The notes under the pieces: model-generated
What the model was told of the DNA's origin: nothing
Databases searched by the model: none
What the model saw: the letters and a program-made list of their open reading frames with translations, nothing else
Position numbers and translations under genes: made by a program
NCBI GenBank assembly: GCA_965199895.1
Contig: CBDATJ010000016.1
Span: forward strand, 124,001-188,000
Source of the DNA: Bin55 sp965199895
GTDB lineage: Bacteria; Pseudomonadota; Gammaproteobacteria; Pseudomonadales; Azotimanducaceae
Length of the DNA: 64,000 bases
Direction: 5' to 3'
Shown here: piece by piece, positions 35,693 to 43,816 of the stretch
Position numbering within the stretch: position 1 is the stretch's first letter
Layout: each line of letters opens with the position of its first letter

Positions 35693-38600
35693 ATGAAGGC
35701 TCAACGCCCCCATCTCTATGACACGGAATTGTCAGACAAATACACCATTACTCAAGGTCCGATTTGGATTAATGGCACCCAAGCAATTACTCGATTGCTC
35801 CTCGAACAAGCCCGACTTGATCATACTAACGGTTTAAACACCGCAGGATACGTAAGCGGCTATCGAGGATCCCCTCTTGGAGGGGTCGATTTGGCTCTCA
35901 TGAAAGAGTCGAAGTTGCTCAAAGAGCATCGGATTCACTTCGATCCCGGTGTGAATGAAGATCTCGCCGCTACCGCAGTTTGGGGGACTCAGCAAGCAAA
36001 TATCTACCCCACAGCATCCTACGATGGAGTCTTCGGACTTTGGTATGGTAAATCTCCAGGACTGGATCGCTCCGGTGACGTGTTTCGGCACGCAAATATG
36101 GCTGGTACCTCCAAACATGGAGGAGTTCTTGCTCTAGTTGGTGACGATCCCGCTTGTAAGTCTTCAACCCTTCCCTCAGCCAGTGCAGGAGCCCTGAAAG
36201 AGTTCTTAATTCCTGTGGTCGCTCCAGCCGATATCGAAGACATCATTACTTTGGGTCTCGCTGGATGGGCACTGTCGCGCTATTCTGGGTGTTGGGTCGG
36301 TATGACCGCCATCACCGCCATCATGGACAGTGCAGCCACTATCAACATTGACAAAATCAATCGAACCTTTATATTCCCCGAAACTGACTTTGATCCCACA
36401 ATCGGGTTAGTTGAAACCCCACACAGCCAAGAACTACGCATTGGACCCAAGCTCAAATTAGCTGCACAGTTTGGAACCGTTAACGGACTTAACCGCATCG
36501 CGGTAGACTGTGCGCAACCAAGATTAGCGATCTTGGGTGTGGGCAAAGCTTATACCGACCTTCGCCAAGCACTTCGAACTTTAGGCTTCTCCGATGAAAC
36601 TGCACTATCTGCCATCGGTTTGAGGATCATCAAGATAGGCTATGAGTGGCCCTTGGAATCAGACCACGTCAAATCTCTACTGAACAACGTACCGTCATTA
36701 TTGGTCATCGAAGGCAAACAACCCTTCTTTGAAGATCAACTCAAATCTATTCTGTATGGTAAAAATGCTCCGACTATCGAAGGTCGAAGAAATCGACACG
36801 GACACGATCTGATTTCATCGATTGGAGAGATTACGAGTGGGGTCATCGTGCGAACACTGCTTTCTGTGTTTGCAGACCACGGGATCCCAATCCCTAGATC
36901 GGATCTCAAAGACAAACTCATGTCTGGGGACAAAGTACACAGCGGTCAAACGCCTGCAAATGTTTCGCGACAACCCCTCTATTGTCCGGGATGTCCACAC
37001 AGTATTTCTACCCGTGTTCCAGATGGCAGTAGAGGTCTTGCAGGAATAGGATGCCACTACATGGTTCAGTGGATGGACCGAAACACCCACACCTTCACCC
37101 ACATGGGTGGTGAAGGTGCAAACTGGGTCGGACAAGCAAGATTTGTCGATGATCCCCATGTATTTGTAAACATGGGTGATGGAACCTATTTTCACTCCGG
37201 ATTGATGGCAATTCGAGCAGCAGTTGCGTCTAAAGTCAACGTGACTTTCAAGCTACTGTTCAACGATGCCGTAGCGATGACGGGTGGTCAATCGGTTGAA
37301 GGCAATCTCACAGTCACCGACATCGTCAGACAAGTGGTCGCTGAGAACGTAACTGCGGTCCATGTAGTTACCGATAACCCACGAAGATATGAAAATCAGA
37401 AGTTCAGAGTCTCCCATCGCGACCGACTAGACGAAGTTCAAGAAGAGCTCAGAGAGATCCAGGGATGTACCGTTCTGATTTTCGATCAGGCCTGTGCCAA
37501 TGAGTTAAGACGACGACGCAAAAGAGGTCTAGAACCTAAGAAGATGAAGCGCGTTGTCATTAACGATGCAGTCTGTGAAGGCTGTGGCGACTGCACCAAA
37601 GTTTCAATGTGTAGTGCGATTGAACCCGTATCAACCGATTTTGGATTGAAGCGTCGAATTAACCAAACTGCTTGTAATCAAGATCTCAGCTGTATGAAGG
37701 GCTATTGTCCTGCTATGATCGAGATTGAAGCGTTGCCTAGCAAAGAAAGTACAGTGCCCGTCGAAATTGGCACCCTGCCAGATCCCACGACCGCATTGCC
37801 TACCAGTGCCAACATTTTGATTGCTGGAGTCGGTGGAACTGGTGTTGTAACTGTGAGCCAAATCCTGGGTGTTGCTGCATTAGTTGAAGGAAAGCGAGCG
37901 GCAACTTTGGATATGACGGGGCTAGCCCAAAAAGGTGGCGCAGTTTTCGCAAACGTTCGCATTAGTGATGACGATGTACTCAGAGTTCAAATTCCAGAAC
38001 AAGAAACCGACGTATTGTTAGGTTCTGATTTGGTCACTTCTGTATCACAAGAATGCGTTGCTCTATTGAACAAGGATCGCACGAATATCGTCGTGAACAC
38101 TCATTTGATTCCAACTTCTAAATTTGTGCTGCACCGTCAAACCGATACACGAGACAGCGATCTAGTTGCTGAACTATCGTCATTTGGTACCCACTTGCAC
38201 ACCATTGATGCTGCTAAACTTACCACTCGAATGAGTGGTTCCAGTACGACCGCAAACATGGCATTACTCGGCTGTGCGTGGCAATTGGGATTGATTCCAT
38301 TGAAAGCAGAGAGCATCGAACGTGCACTGGAAATCAACAACACCATGGTGCAAGACAATATCTTGTCGTTCCGAGCGGGTAGACGATACGCATTGGATCC
38401 CAATTTCTTGGACACCTCATCTCTACCACCATCCACCATGTTCCCTGTCAAAGAGCGAACATTGGAAGAGTTGATACAGGATCGGATGGAGTTTTTGACC
38501 CAGTATCAAAATACCCAATATGCGAAAAAACTCAAAGATTTTGCAGAGATAGTTCAGTCAAAAGAACGTGAGTTAACAGGTGAAGTTTCTTCCCTTTCCA

Positions 38601-39118
38601 GGGTTGCTGTGGAGACCTACTTCAAATTATTAGCTTACAAGGACGAATACGAAGTGGCTAGATTACTCACACATCCTAGTTTCCGTGCATTTGTGGACTC
38701 ACGATTCAGCAACGTAAGCAAAATGCAGTTCGCTTTCGCTCCCACTTGGCTTCCAAATGCGCAAAAATCGAAGATTAGAGTAGGTAGCTGGGCTAAACTC
38801 TTCCTCAAGTTACTATCCCTCTTCAAAGGATTACGAGGGACTCCGTTTGACCCATTCGGATACACACCAGAGCGAAAGTTTGAATTACAGTTGTTGAAAG
38901 ATTTTCACAAATCTGTCGATGTCGTTTGCACGAATTTGAGACCGGACAACCTTCGATATGCTGAGGAATTATTCAGCTGCTATGGTTCGGTTCGAGGATA
39001 TGGACACGTTAAATTGCAATCTTGGGACAGTGTGAAAGATCGAGTAGAGTCCCTACGAACAATGATTCAGAACCCAGAAGTCTCTGAGAAGCTTGTTCAC
39101 TCAGTGGAAAACGTGTAG
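35693..39118 (+). CDS. Indolepyruvate ferredoxin oxidoreductase, single-chain fusion
   Basis: Large ThDP/iron-sulfur enzyme (1141 aa) that oxidatively decarboxylates aryl or branched 2-oxoacids to acyl-CoA. The order is: ThDP PYR-type domain (GYRGSPLGGVD, GVNEDLAATAVWG), C-terminal ThDP-binding domain with GMGD-like NMGDGTYFHSG, a ferredoxin-like Cys cluster (CEGCGDCTKVSMC and CNQDLSCMKGYCPA), then the gamma-type domain (ILIAGVGGTGVVTVSQILG, GLAQKGGAVFANV) and a C-terminal tail with RFDP-like features. Archaeal enzymes are split into IorA and IorB; proteobacterial ones are fused like this. ATG 35693 follows AAGGAAG; an earlier TTG is less likely. No electron acceptor gene adjacent except cytochrome c5. 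Confidence 0.92.
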   Translation: MKAQRPHLYDTELSDKYTITQGPIWINGTQAITRLLLEQARLDHTNGLNTAGYVSGYRGSPLGGVDLALMKESKLLKEHRIHFDPGVNEDLAATAVWGTQQANIYPTASYDGVFGLWYGKSPGLDRSGDVFRHANMAGTSKHGGVLALVGDDPACKSSTLPSASAGALKEFLIPVVAPADIEDIITLGLAGWALSRYSGCWVGMTAITAIMDSAATINIDKINRTFIFPETDFDPTIGLVETPHSQELRIGPKLKLAAQFGTVNGLNRIAVDCAQPRLAILGVGKAYTDLRQALRTLGFSDETALSAIGLRIIKIGYEWPLESDHVKSLLNNVPSLLVIEGKQPFFEDQLKSILYGKNAPTIEGRRNRHGHDLISSIGEITSGVIVRTLLSVFADHGIPIPRSDLKDKLMSGDKVHSGQTPANVSRQPLYCPGCPHSISTRVPDGSRGLAGIGCHYMVQWMDRNTHTFTHMGGEGANWVGQARFVDDPHVFVNMGDGTYFHSGLMAIRAAVASKVNVTFKLLFNDAVAMTGGQSVEGNLTVTDIVRQVVAENVTAVHVVTDNPRRYENQKFRVSHRDRLDEVQEELREIQGCTVLIFDQACANELRRRRKRGLEPKKMKRVVINDAVCEGCGDCTKVSMCSAIEPVSTDFGLKRRINQTACNQDLSCMKGYCPAMIEIEALPSKESTVPVEIGTLPDPTTALPTSANILIAGVGGTGVVTVSQILGVAALVEGKRAATLDMTGLAQKGGAVFANVRISDDDVLRVQIPEQETDVLLGSDLVTSVSQECVALLNKDRTNIVVNTHLIPTSKFVLHRQTDTRDSDLVAELSSFGTHLHTIDAAKLTTRMSGSSTTANMALLGCAWQLGLIPLKAESIERALEINNTMVQDNILSFRAGRRYALDPNFLDTSSLPPSTMFPVKERTLEELIQDRMEFLTQYQNTQYAKKLKDFAEIVQSKERELTGEVSSLSRVAVETYFKLLAYKDEYEVARLLTHPSFRAFVDSRFSNVSKMQFAFAPTWLPNAQKSKIRVGSWAKLFLKLLSLFKGLRGTPFDPFGYTPERKFELQLLKDFHKSVDVVCTNLRPDNLRYAEELFSCYGSVRGYGHVKLQSWDSVKDRVESLRTMIQNPEVSEKLVHSVENV

Positions 39119-39176
39119 ATGTCTATAATTTGTGCCCCTACGAACTGTACCACTATCAACGGAATCTAGACCAACT

Positions 39177-39659
39177 ATGCCCCATAATAGGTTTGCGTTT
39201 ATCGGTGTCTGCTCCATTGCTGCACTTGTAAGTTCTGTAGTCTTCGGAATGGCTTTTTTCACCAACGATGTTGCTCTTACAGCTGAAGAACTGGAAACAC
39301 TAGAACTGCGTTTAGATCCTCACGGGAAGCTATGTACTTCAGAGGTGGAAGATTGTGGTGCACCATCAGTTATGCCAGATCTTGATAGCCCAATGGGTAC
39401 TGGTCTATCCGGTAAAGAGATTTACGACAAATTTTGCTTCACATGCCATGACACTGGGGTGACCGAAGCTCCCCTTGTTGGCGCAGAAGAGTGGCAGACT
39501 CGACTGGAACAAGGTGCTGATGTTTTGCTACAACACACGATAGAAGGATACAACAATAATCTGATGCCTCCAAGAGGCACCTGTAATGATTGCACCAATG
39601 ACGAACTTCAGACTGCAATTGACTATTTAATCTGGGGTGAAGAAACCACTGAAAACTAG
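39177..39659 (+). CDS. Cytochrome c5-type monoheme cytochrome
   Basis: Small c-type cytochrome (160 aa). A hydrophobic signal/anchor at residues 4-25 is followed by an acidic linker; the heme domain has KEIYDKFCFTCHDTG with CxxCH, MPPRGTCNDCTNDEL supplying the axial Met and two further cysteines as in cytochrome c5, and a final helix. ATG 39177 is used because it begins the signal peptide. It follows the oxidoreductase gene by 58 bp and may be co-transcribed, though a direct electron transfer link is only a guess. Confidence 0.9.
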   Translation: MPHNRFAFIGVCSIAALVSSVVFGMAFFTNDVALTAEELETLELRLDPHGKLCTSEVEDCGAPSVMPDLDSPMGTGLSGKEIYDKFCFTCHDTGVTEAPLVGAEEWQTRLEQGADVLLQHTIEGYNNNLMPPRGTCNDCTNDELQTAIDYLIWGEETTEN

Positions 39660-39930
39660 ATCAGTAGTATTTCAAACCAGTTATAGCAAGGTATGTTTCA
39701 TCAATCAATTCACACGATCATTGAGATGAATGTACGGACAAGCTTGGATTGAGTACAGTACACCTTGTACGAATGGTGAGTTAGTGATTTGGTCCGGCCA
39801 TTGGATTTAGACTCTCACACTGATGGTAATGCTGTTTTTCTGCTCCTCATGAACATTCTCACTCAGAAAAATTTCGAGGGCACTACTGTGATAATGGATG
39901 TAAAACTCCCAATGGAGATTTGACCATCTT

Positions 39931-40641
39931 ATGAGATACATTCAAAATATTCTTGCTGCTCTTTCAGCTTTAATGGTCTTGGGGATGATGGGAGTCTCTC
40001 TAGCTGATGAAGGACCTAAGTTCTCTGGAAACATCACCATGACGAGTGATTACTCTGCCAGAGGATGGACACAGACTCTTGGACAGCCAGCCATACAAGG
40101 AGGGTTAGATCTTGAGTTCAAAAATGGATTTGCTATCGGAACCTGGGGGTCTAGTGTCAACTTTGACAACGATGGTTCTTTAGAAATCGACCTGTATGCG
40201 TCCTACACAGCGAGTTTGCCATTCGGCGATGAGGGTGTCTCATGGTGGAAATTCACCGTATTTCAATATGAGTATCCTTCAGAGGGTGATAACCAGGATT
40301 TCCAAGAATATAAGATGAGTTTGGGCTATAAGGAATTTTCTGGCGGAATAGTAGTCACTGGAAATTACGGACCTGAAGGTCCAGTTTTTGCTTACCCATT
40401 TGCTGCATACTCAAGGCCGCTTGGAGACGACTCGGTTGTCTTTAGTGCTCATGTAGGTTGGAGTTGGGTAGATACAGAAGATTATTTTGATGAAGGAAAA
40501 AGTAACCACTTTGACTATAAATTTGATGTGTCTAAATCAGTAGCAGGTGTCAACATTTCCACTAGATTGGTTGGCACAAACTTGGACGATTTGGATAAAG
40601 CGGAACCTCGTATTATTCTCGCACTTAGTAAAATTTTGTAA
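39931..40641 (+). CDS. TorF-family putative outer-membrane porin, copy 1
   Basis: A 236-aa beta-barrel-type protein with a signal peptide (residues 1-25) and the family signature SGNITMTSDYSARGWTQT, PAIQGGLDLEFKNGFAIGTWGSSVNF near the N-terminus. Amphipathic strands alternate through to the end, with a final RIILALSKIL. Family TIGR02001-type members are of unknown substrate. The 271 bp before it hold no gene; an extended -10-like TGTGATAAT lies at 39887-39895, without a good -35. Tandem with a paralogue 118 bp downstream. Confidence 0.8.
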   Translation: MRYIQNILAALSALMVLGMMGVSLADEGPKFSGNITMTSDYSARGWTQTLGQPAIQGGLDLEFKNGFAIGTWGSSVNFDNDGSLEIDLYASYTASLPFGDEGVSWWKFTVFQYEYPSEGDNQDFQEYKMSLGYKEFSGGIVVTGNYGPEGPVFAYPFAAYSRPLGDDSVVFSAHVGWSWVDTEDYFDEGKSNHFDYKFDVSKSVAGVNISTRLVGTNLDDLDKAEPRIILALSKIL

Positions 40642-40759
40642 ACTATATCAATCGAATGAAGGTGCTTCTATAATCTGAATTACAGTCCGACGCACAGTGA
40701 CTTCGTTTGATTAACAACCCATACTGCTTATTGACATTCGATAATGGAAGGAGAGAGCC

Positions 40760-41470
40760 ATGAATAGACTTTTACCCACACTGCTTCTTGTAGTACTTTT
40801 ATCTTTTGGATCTACCCCAATCTATACCCAAGATTCCGGTGAACCAGAAGTCTCTGGAAACATTACGTTGACAACCGACTACTCATTTAGAGGCTGGTCT
40901 CAAACTACTAGAGATCCTGCTATACAGGGAGGGTTTGATTTCGAGTTCGATAATGGATTTACTCTCGGAACGTGGGCTTCAAACGTCAACTTTGGTGACT
41001 CAGCCTCAACTGAAATAGACTTGTATGTTTCATACTCAGACATCCTGATGATGGGTACTAGCGAAATAAGCTGGAGTGCATCCTTCATACGGTTTGAGTA
41101 TCCATCCGAAGGGAAATTACTAGACTACAACGAGGTCTCTATGGACTTTAGTTTCGGTCAGTTTACTGCAGGTTTAAACTACTCGAACAAATATCTTGGA
41201 ACGGATGGAGTGACGTTCACTTATCCACATATCGGGTATTCAAAAGTTTTTGAAGTTGACAACGTAACCTTCAATGCTCATGCCGGATTTAGCAGAGTTA
41301 ATCAAGATGATTTCTTCGCAGATGGCGAAGATAGTTACATGGATTTCAGTTTCGGTTTCACGGCACCGATAGCTGGAGTCGACATTACTGCTGCTGTAGT
41401 GGGGACTTCACTTGACGATACCAATGACACTGAACCTCGGATCATCTTGTCTTGCAGTCATAGTTTCTAG
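40760..41470 (+). CDS. TorF-family putative outer-membrane porin, copy 2
   Basis: Paralogue of the preceding gene with the same length (236 aa): SGNITLTTDYSFRGWSQT, PAIQGGFDFEFDNGFTLGTWASNVNF. Signal peptide at residues 1-25. A strong GGAAGGAGAG precedes the ATG. The last residues are CSHSF, so the usual terminal aromatic residue of a barrel is present here but not in copy 1 (KIL). The two copies differ at many positions, so the duplication is old. Confidence 0.8.
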   Translation: MNRLLPTLLLVVLLSFGSTPIYTQDSGEPEVSGNITLTTDYSFRGWSQTTRDPAIQGGFDFEFDNGFTLGTWASNVNFGDSASTEIDLYVSYSDILMMGTSEISWSASFIRFEYPSEGKLLDYNEVSMDFSFGQFTAGLNYSNKYLGTDGVTFTYPHIGYSKVFEVDNVTFNAHAGFSRVNQDDFFADGEDSYMDFSFGFTAPIAGVDITAAVVGTSLDDTNDTEPRIILSCSHSF

Positions 41471-41511
41471 TTTGAAGAGAACATTTTGACCGATTCTTTT
41501 CAGTCTGTCAA

Positions 41512-41525
41512 AGTATAGCTATACT
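41512..41525. promoter_or_regulatory. 14-bp perfect palindrome
   Basis: AGTATAGCTATACT lies in the 162-bp gap between the second porin gene and the next gene. It could be an operator or just chance; no regulator next to it is obvious. Confidence 0.25.
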
Positions 41526-41632
41526 GTCTCCATTCAGACAAATCTGATAGCACATCACCAGGTTTTATTCTCACTGTCGGTCCTCGACAGTAGTTACTTT
41601 GTGCTTTCACTTACTCCTAAACCAAACTGTCG

Positions 41633-42358
41633 ATGAGGCGAAGGAGTGAACCACAAGGGTATGCCTACGCTCTATTCTTGGATTGCATTCGCTTTTTAGT
41701 CTGTAGTGTATTTCTCACCTTAGCCGGAACAGTTCTCATAGCGCACGACGAAATTGCACTCTCACCATTAGAAGCTTCGGAGTGGAAAGAACTATCCGAA
41801 CTGATGTTAGAACTCAGAAAAATTCAGCGAGATGATCTGTTTGTCCCCGTTGCGAGATTGCAACTACTATATTTGACCAACCAAATCAATGCTGGACTTG
41901 TTGATGAGCAAGAGTTAGCTCATCTACGCAAAGAAGCCCGAGGGGTCGCATTTAATATCGCAGCCTTCACATGGCCTGGATGGGACGATACTGGACCCAT
42001 TACACCAGAACGACAAACAATAGGACTATCCGCTGCACGTGTTGCTTTAGATCTCGCCAAAGATGCTAACGACGTAACCTTCAATGCACTGTGGATCAAT
42101 GGTGCACACTTGATCAACGCAAAAAAGTACACGGAAGCAAAAGACTTCTTTACTGACGCCGTCGAACACACTGAATCCGATAGTGAAAAGAAGATGGGTA
42201 ATGGTTGGGTTGCACTCTGTGACTTTCTGGATGATTCTACCGAAGAACAAGAGACTAAACTGTCTGAACTGCTTGACGAACTTCGTTCTTCGGATGAAGA
42301 AAATGGGGACTACTTTGCAGATCAAATTGAGGTCGCTAAGGACGTGTTCACTAGGTAG
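41633..42358 (+). CDS. Unknown exported protein with TPR-like helices
   Basis: Family not recognised. The 241-aa protein has a hydrophobic segment at about residues 18-37 (CIRFLVCSVFLTLAGTVLIAHD) behaving as a signal peptide or anchor and an acidic, mostly helical remainder with alanine/leucine-rich helices (LSAARVALDLAKDANDVTFNALWIN, KYTEAKDFFTDAVEHTESD) resembling a TPR pair. The start is uncertain, as no good ribosome site precedes ATG 41633. Confidence 0.6.
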   Translation: MRRRSEPQGYAYALFLDCIRFLVCSVFLTLAGTVLIAHDEIALSPLEASEWKELSELMLELRKIQRDDLFVPVARLQLLYLTNQINAGLVDEQELAHLRKEARGVAFNIAAFTWPGWDDTGPITPERQTIGLSAARVALDLAKDANDVTFNALWINGAHLINAKKYTEAKDFFTDAVEHTESDSEKKMGNGWVALCDFLDDSTEEQETKLSELLDELRSSDEENGDYFADQIEVAKDVFTR

Positions 42359-43125
42359 GTACTCTTGGTGTTGGTGAGATCTGAGATTCACCCACTACCA
42401 CTTGACTCATACACCTCGCAAAATCCACACAGTCCCGTCTCAATAGCTCAGAAGAGCATTAGGATATCATCTTACCCTCACGGTAAGTCCATTGACAGTG
42501 CGTGTCTTGCCATTAAATCAAATTTGGTCGGATGCCCGGATATGTGGGTCTGCGGTGAGGTTGCACCGGGTTATCTCAGAACCCATTTGATATGTCCATT
42601 GTCATCATCAAGCATGTAGGTTCTAAGTCGAGTACCTTTCTGCTTGGTAATACCGTGGACTTGCTTTCATGCTGTTCAACAACCACAGATCATTTTCTGG
42701 GGGATCCAACGCTTCTTCCATCGTAATCCCAGACTGGACACCTCCAGGATCTCATTTAGACGCAACTGGCACTCTGCAATTTCTGCACAGATCAATGCCC
42801 TAATAGAATAAATTTCGTGTGATTCGTCCTTATTTAAGAACAGCAAACGAGTCAGAAACGTGCACTTGAACGGTTCGCATTGGTTGCATCCAATCAAAGA
42901 AAGCTCGTTGATGGGCTATTGCTGACTGTTTTTTTGATGCAAAGAGAGCAAATCACATCCGAGCTGCACTCAATGGTTTCAGCTGTGAGAGCGAACTCCT
43001 CATTGAATGGCAATGAAATCTCCTGTGGGGCCAACGACACTGTTGTAACGCATTCGTCATCGCGAACGTTCCGTTCCAAGACAACTCAACGGCAACGGAA
43101 GGAACATCCTCGAGCTAGTTCAAAA
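42359..43125. other. Gene-poor stretch of 767 bp
   Basis: Only short frames exist here on either strand, none with a ribosome binding site, domain or gene-like composition. A small stem CTTACC/GGTAAG occurs at 42471-42487. The stretch may be a decayed region, but no clear remnant of a known gene can be shown. A frame of about 127 aa that runs into the DUF4199 gene from the other strand is regarded as accidental. Confidence 0.5.
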
Positions 43126-43662
43126 TCACTCAGCCTTTCGCGACAACACATCAGGATTTCTAAGCACAAACGCCCCCACGAGACTAACGAGCCCACCAAC
43201 TGTAAACATCCCAAGGAACCGCGATGTCACTCGAAAAAACGCATTGTTGAACAATTCGACTGATTGAGATTGAGCTTCCATAATCAAAGCTAATTCACTG
43301 TCAGTTATACCTAGCAGCTGAGCACGATCTATCAGTCCTTCAGAGTATAACCTTGCGAACGTATAGTCGTTCGCAAAGAAGTAGATCTCCCAAGCCATCA
43401 CGTAGACAGCACTAGCAAGCAAGCTGACTCCAAATCCGACCACCACTGCAGGAGGGAAATTAATCTTGGCATCAGGTTGCCGATCTCGAACATGCTTTAT
43501 CGCGTACAAGACTACACCAAGCATACCGAGAATAGTGCAAACATTCACCACAGAATCAAAAAGATCGGGGACGATGGGATTTGCTACCGTGGTTCCAATC
43601 AGTGTGAGAGTTGCCACCCACACTCCAGCGATGAGACCAAACAACAAGATTGACCGATACAT
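43126..43662 (-). CDS. DUF4199-type membrane protein
   Basis: A 178-aa inner-membrane protein with four hydrophobic helices and GMLGVVLYAIKHVRDRQ between the second and third, the usual loop position of the family; function unknown. A clear CTAAAGGAGAGGT lies directly before ATG 43662. Oriented away from and upstream of nothing recognisable; it lies beyond the terminator of the TonB receptor gene on the same strand. Confidence 0.75.
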   Translation of the reverse strand: MYRSILLFGLIAGVWVATLTLIGTTVANPIVPDLFDSVVNVCTILGMLGVVLYAIKHVRDRQPDAKINFPPAVVVGFGVSLLASAVYVMAWEIYFFANDYTFARLYSEGLIDRAQLLGITDSELALIMEAQSQSVELFNNAFFRVTSRFLGMFTVGGLVSLVGAFVLRNPDVLSRKAE

Positions 43663-43730
43663 ACCTCTCCTTTAGAAGAGTTTGGATTCTAGGTACTTCA
43701 CCTCGAAAAGCGCTGACTCCTCTAGGCTAA

Positions 43731-43763
43731 AAATAAAAAAGCCTATGCGAACCGCGTAGGCTT
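43731..43763 (-). terminator. Intrinsic terminator of the TonB-dependent receptor gene
   Basis: Read on the minus strand, the stem around GCCTACGCGGTTCGCATAGGC (11 bp, one G-T wobble, loop of 4) is followed by TTTTTTATTTTTAG. On the plus strand it is also followed by a T-rich run, so it could work both ways. Confidence 0.85.
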
Positions 43764-43781
43764 TCTAATTTTTATTTGTCA

Positions 43782-43806
43782 AGCCATTCCCCTTCTGGGA
43801 ATGGCT
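43782..43806. terminator. Second hairpin just after the TonB receptor stop
   Basis: A perfect 10-bp stem AGCCATTCCC/GGGAATGGCT with a 5-nt loop sits 11 bp beyond the receptor stop and about 20 bp before the intrinsic terminator. It has no T-run of its own and may stabilise the transcript end. Confidence 0.5.
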
Positions 43807-43816
43807 ACTGACTGTG

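Noticed and set aside
40731..40745. TTGACA and GATAAT just before the second porin gene
   Set aside because: The two boxes are only three bases apart and too close to the ATG to form a normal promoter.
42560..42650. Faint resemblance of a minus-strand frame (RTYMLDDDNGHI) to tryptophan synthase beta
   Set aside because: The match is a single short segment and the following residues do not continue the family pattern.
42880..43263. Plus-strand frame of 127 aa running into the DUF4199 gene
   Set aside because: It is overlapped by a better gene on the other strand, is low in complexity (many Lys, Arg, Ser, His), and has no ribosome site.
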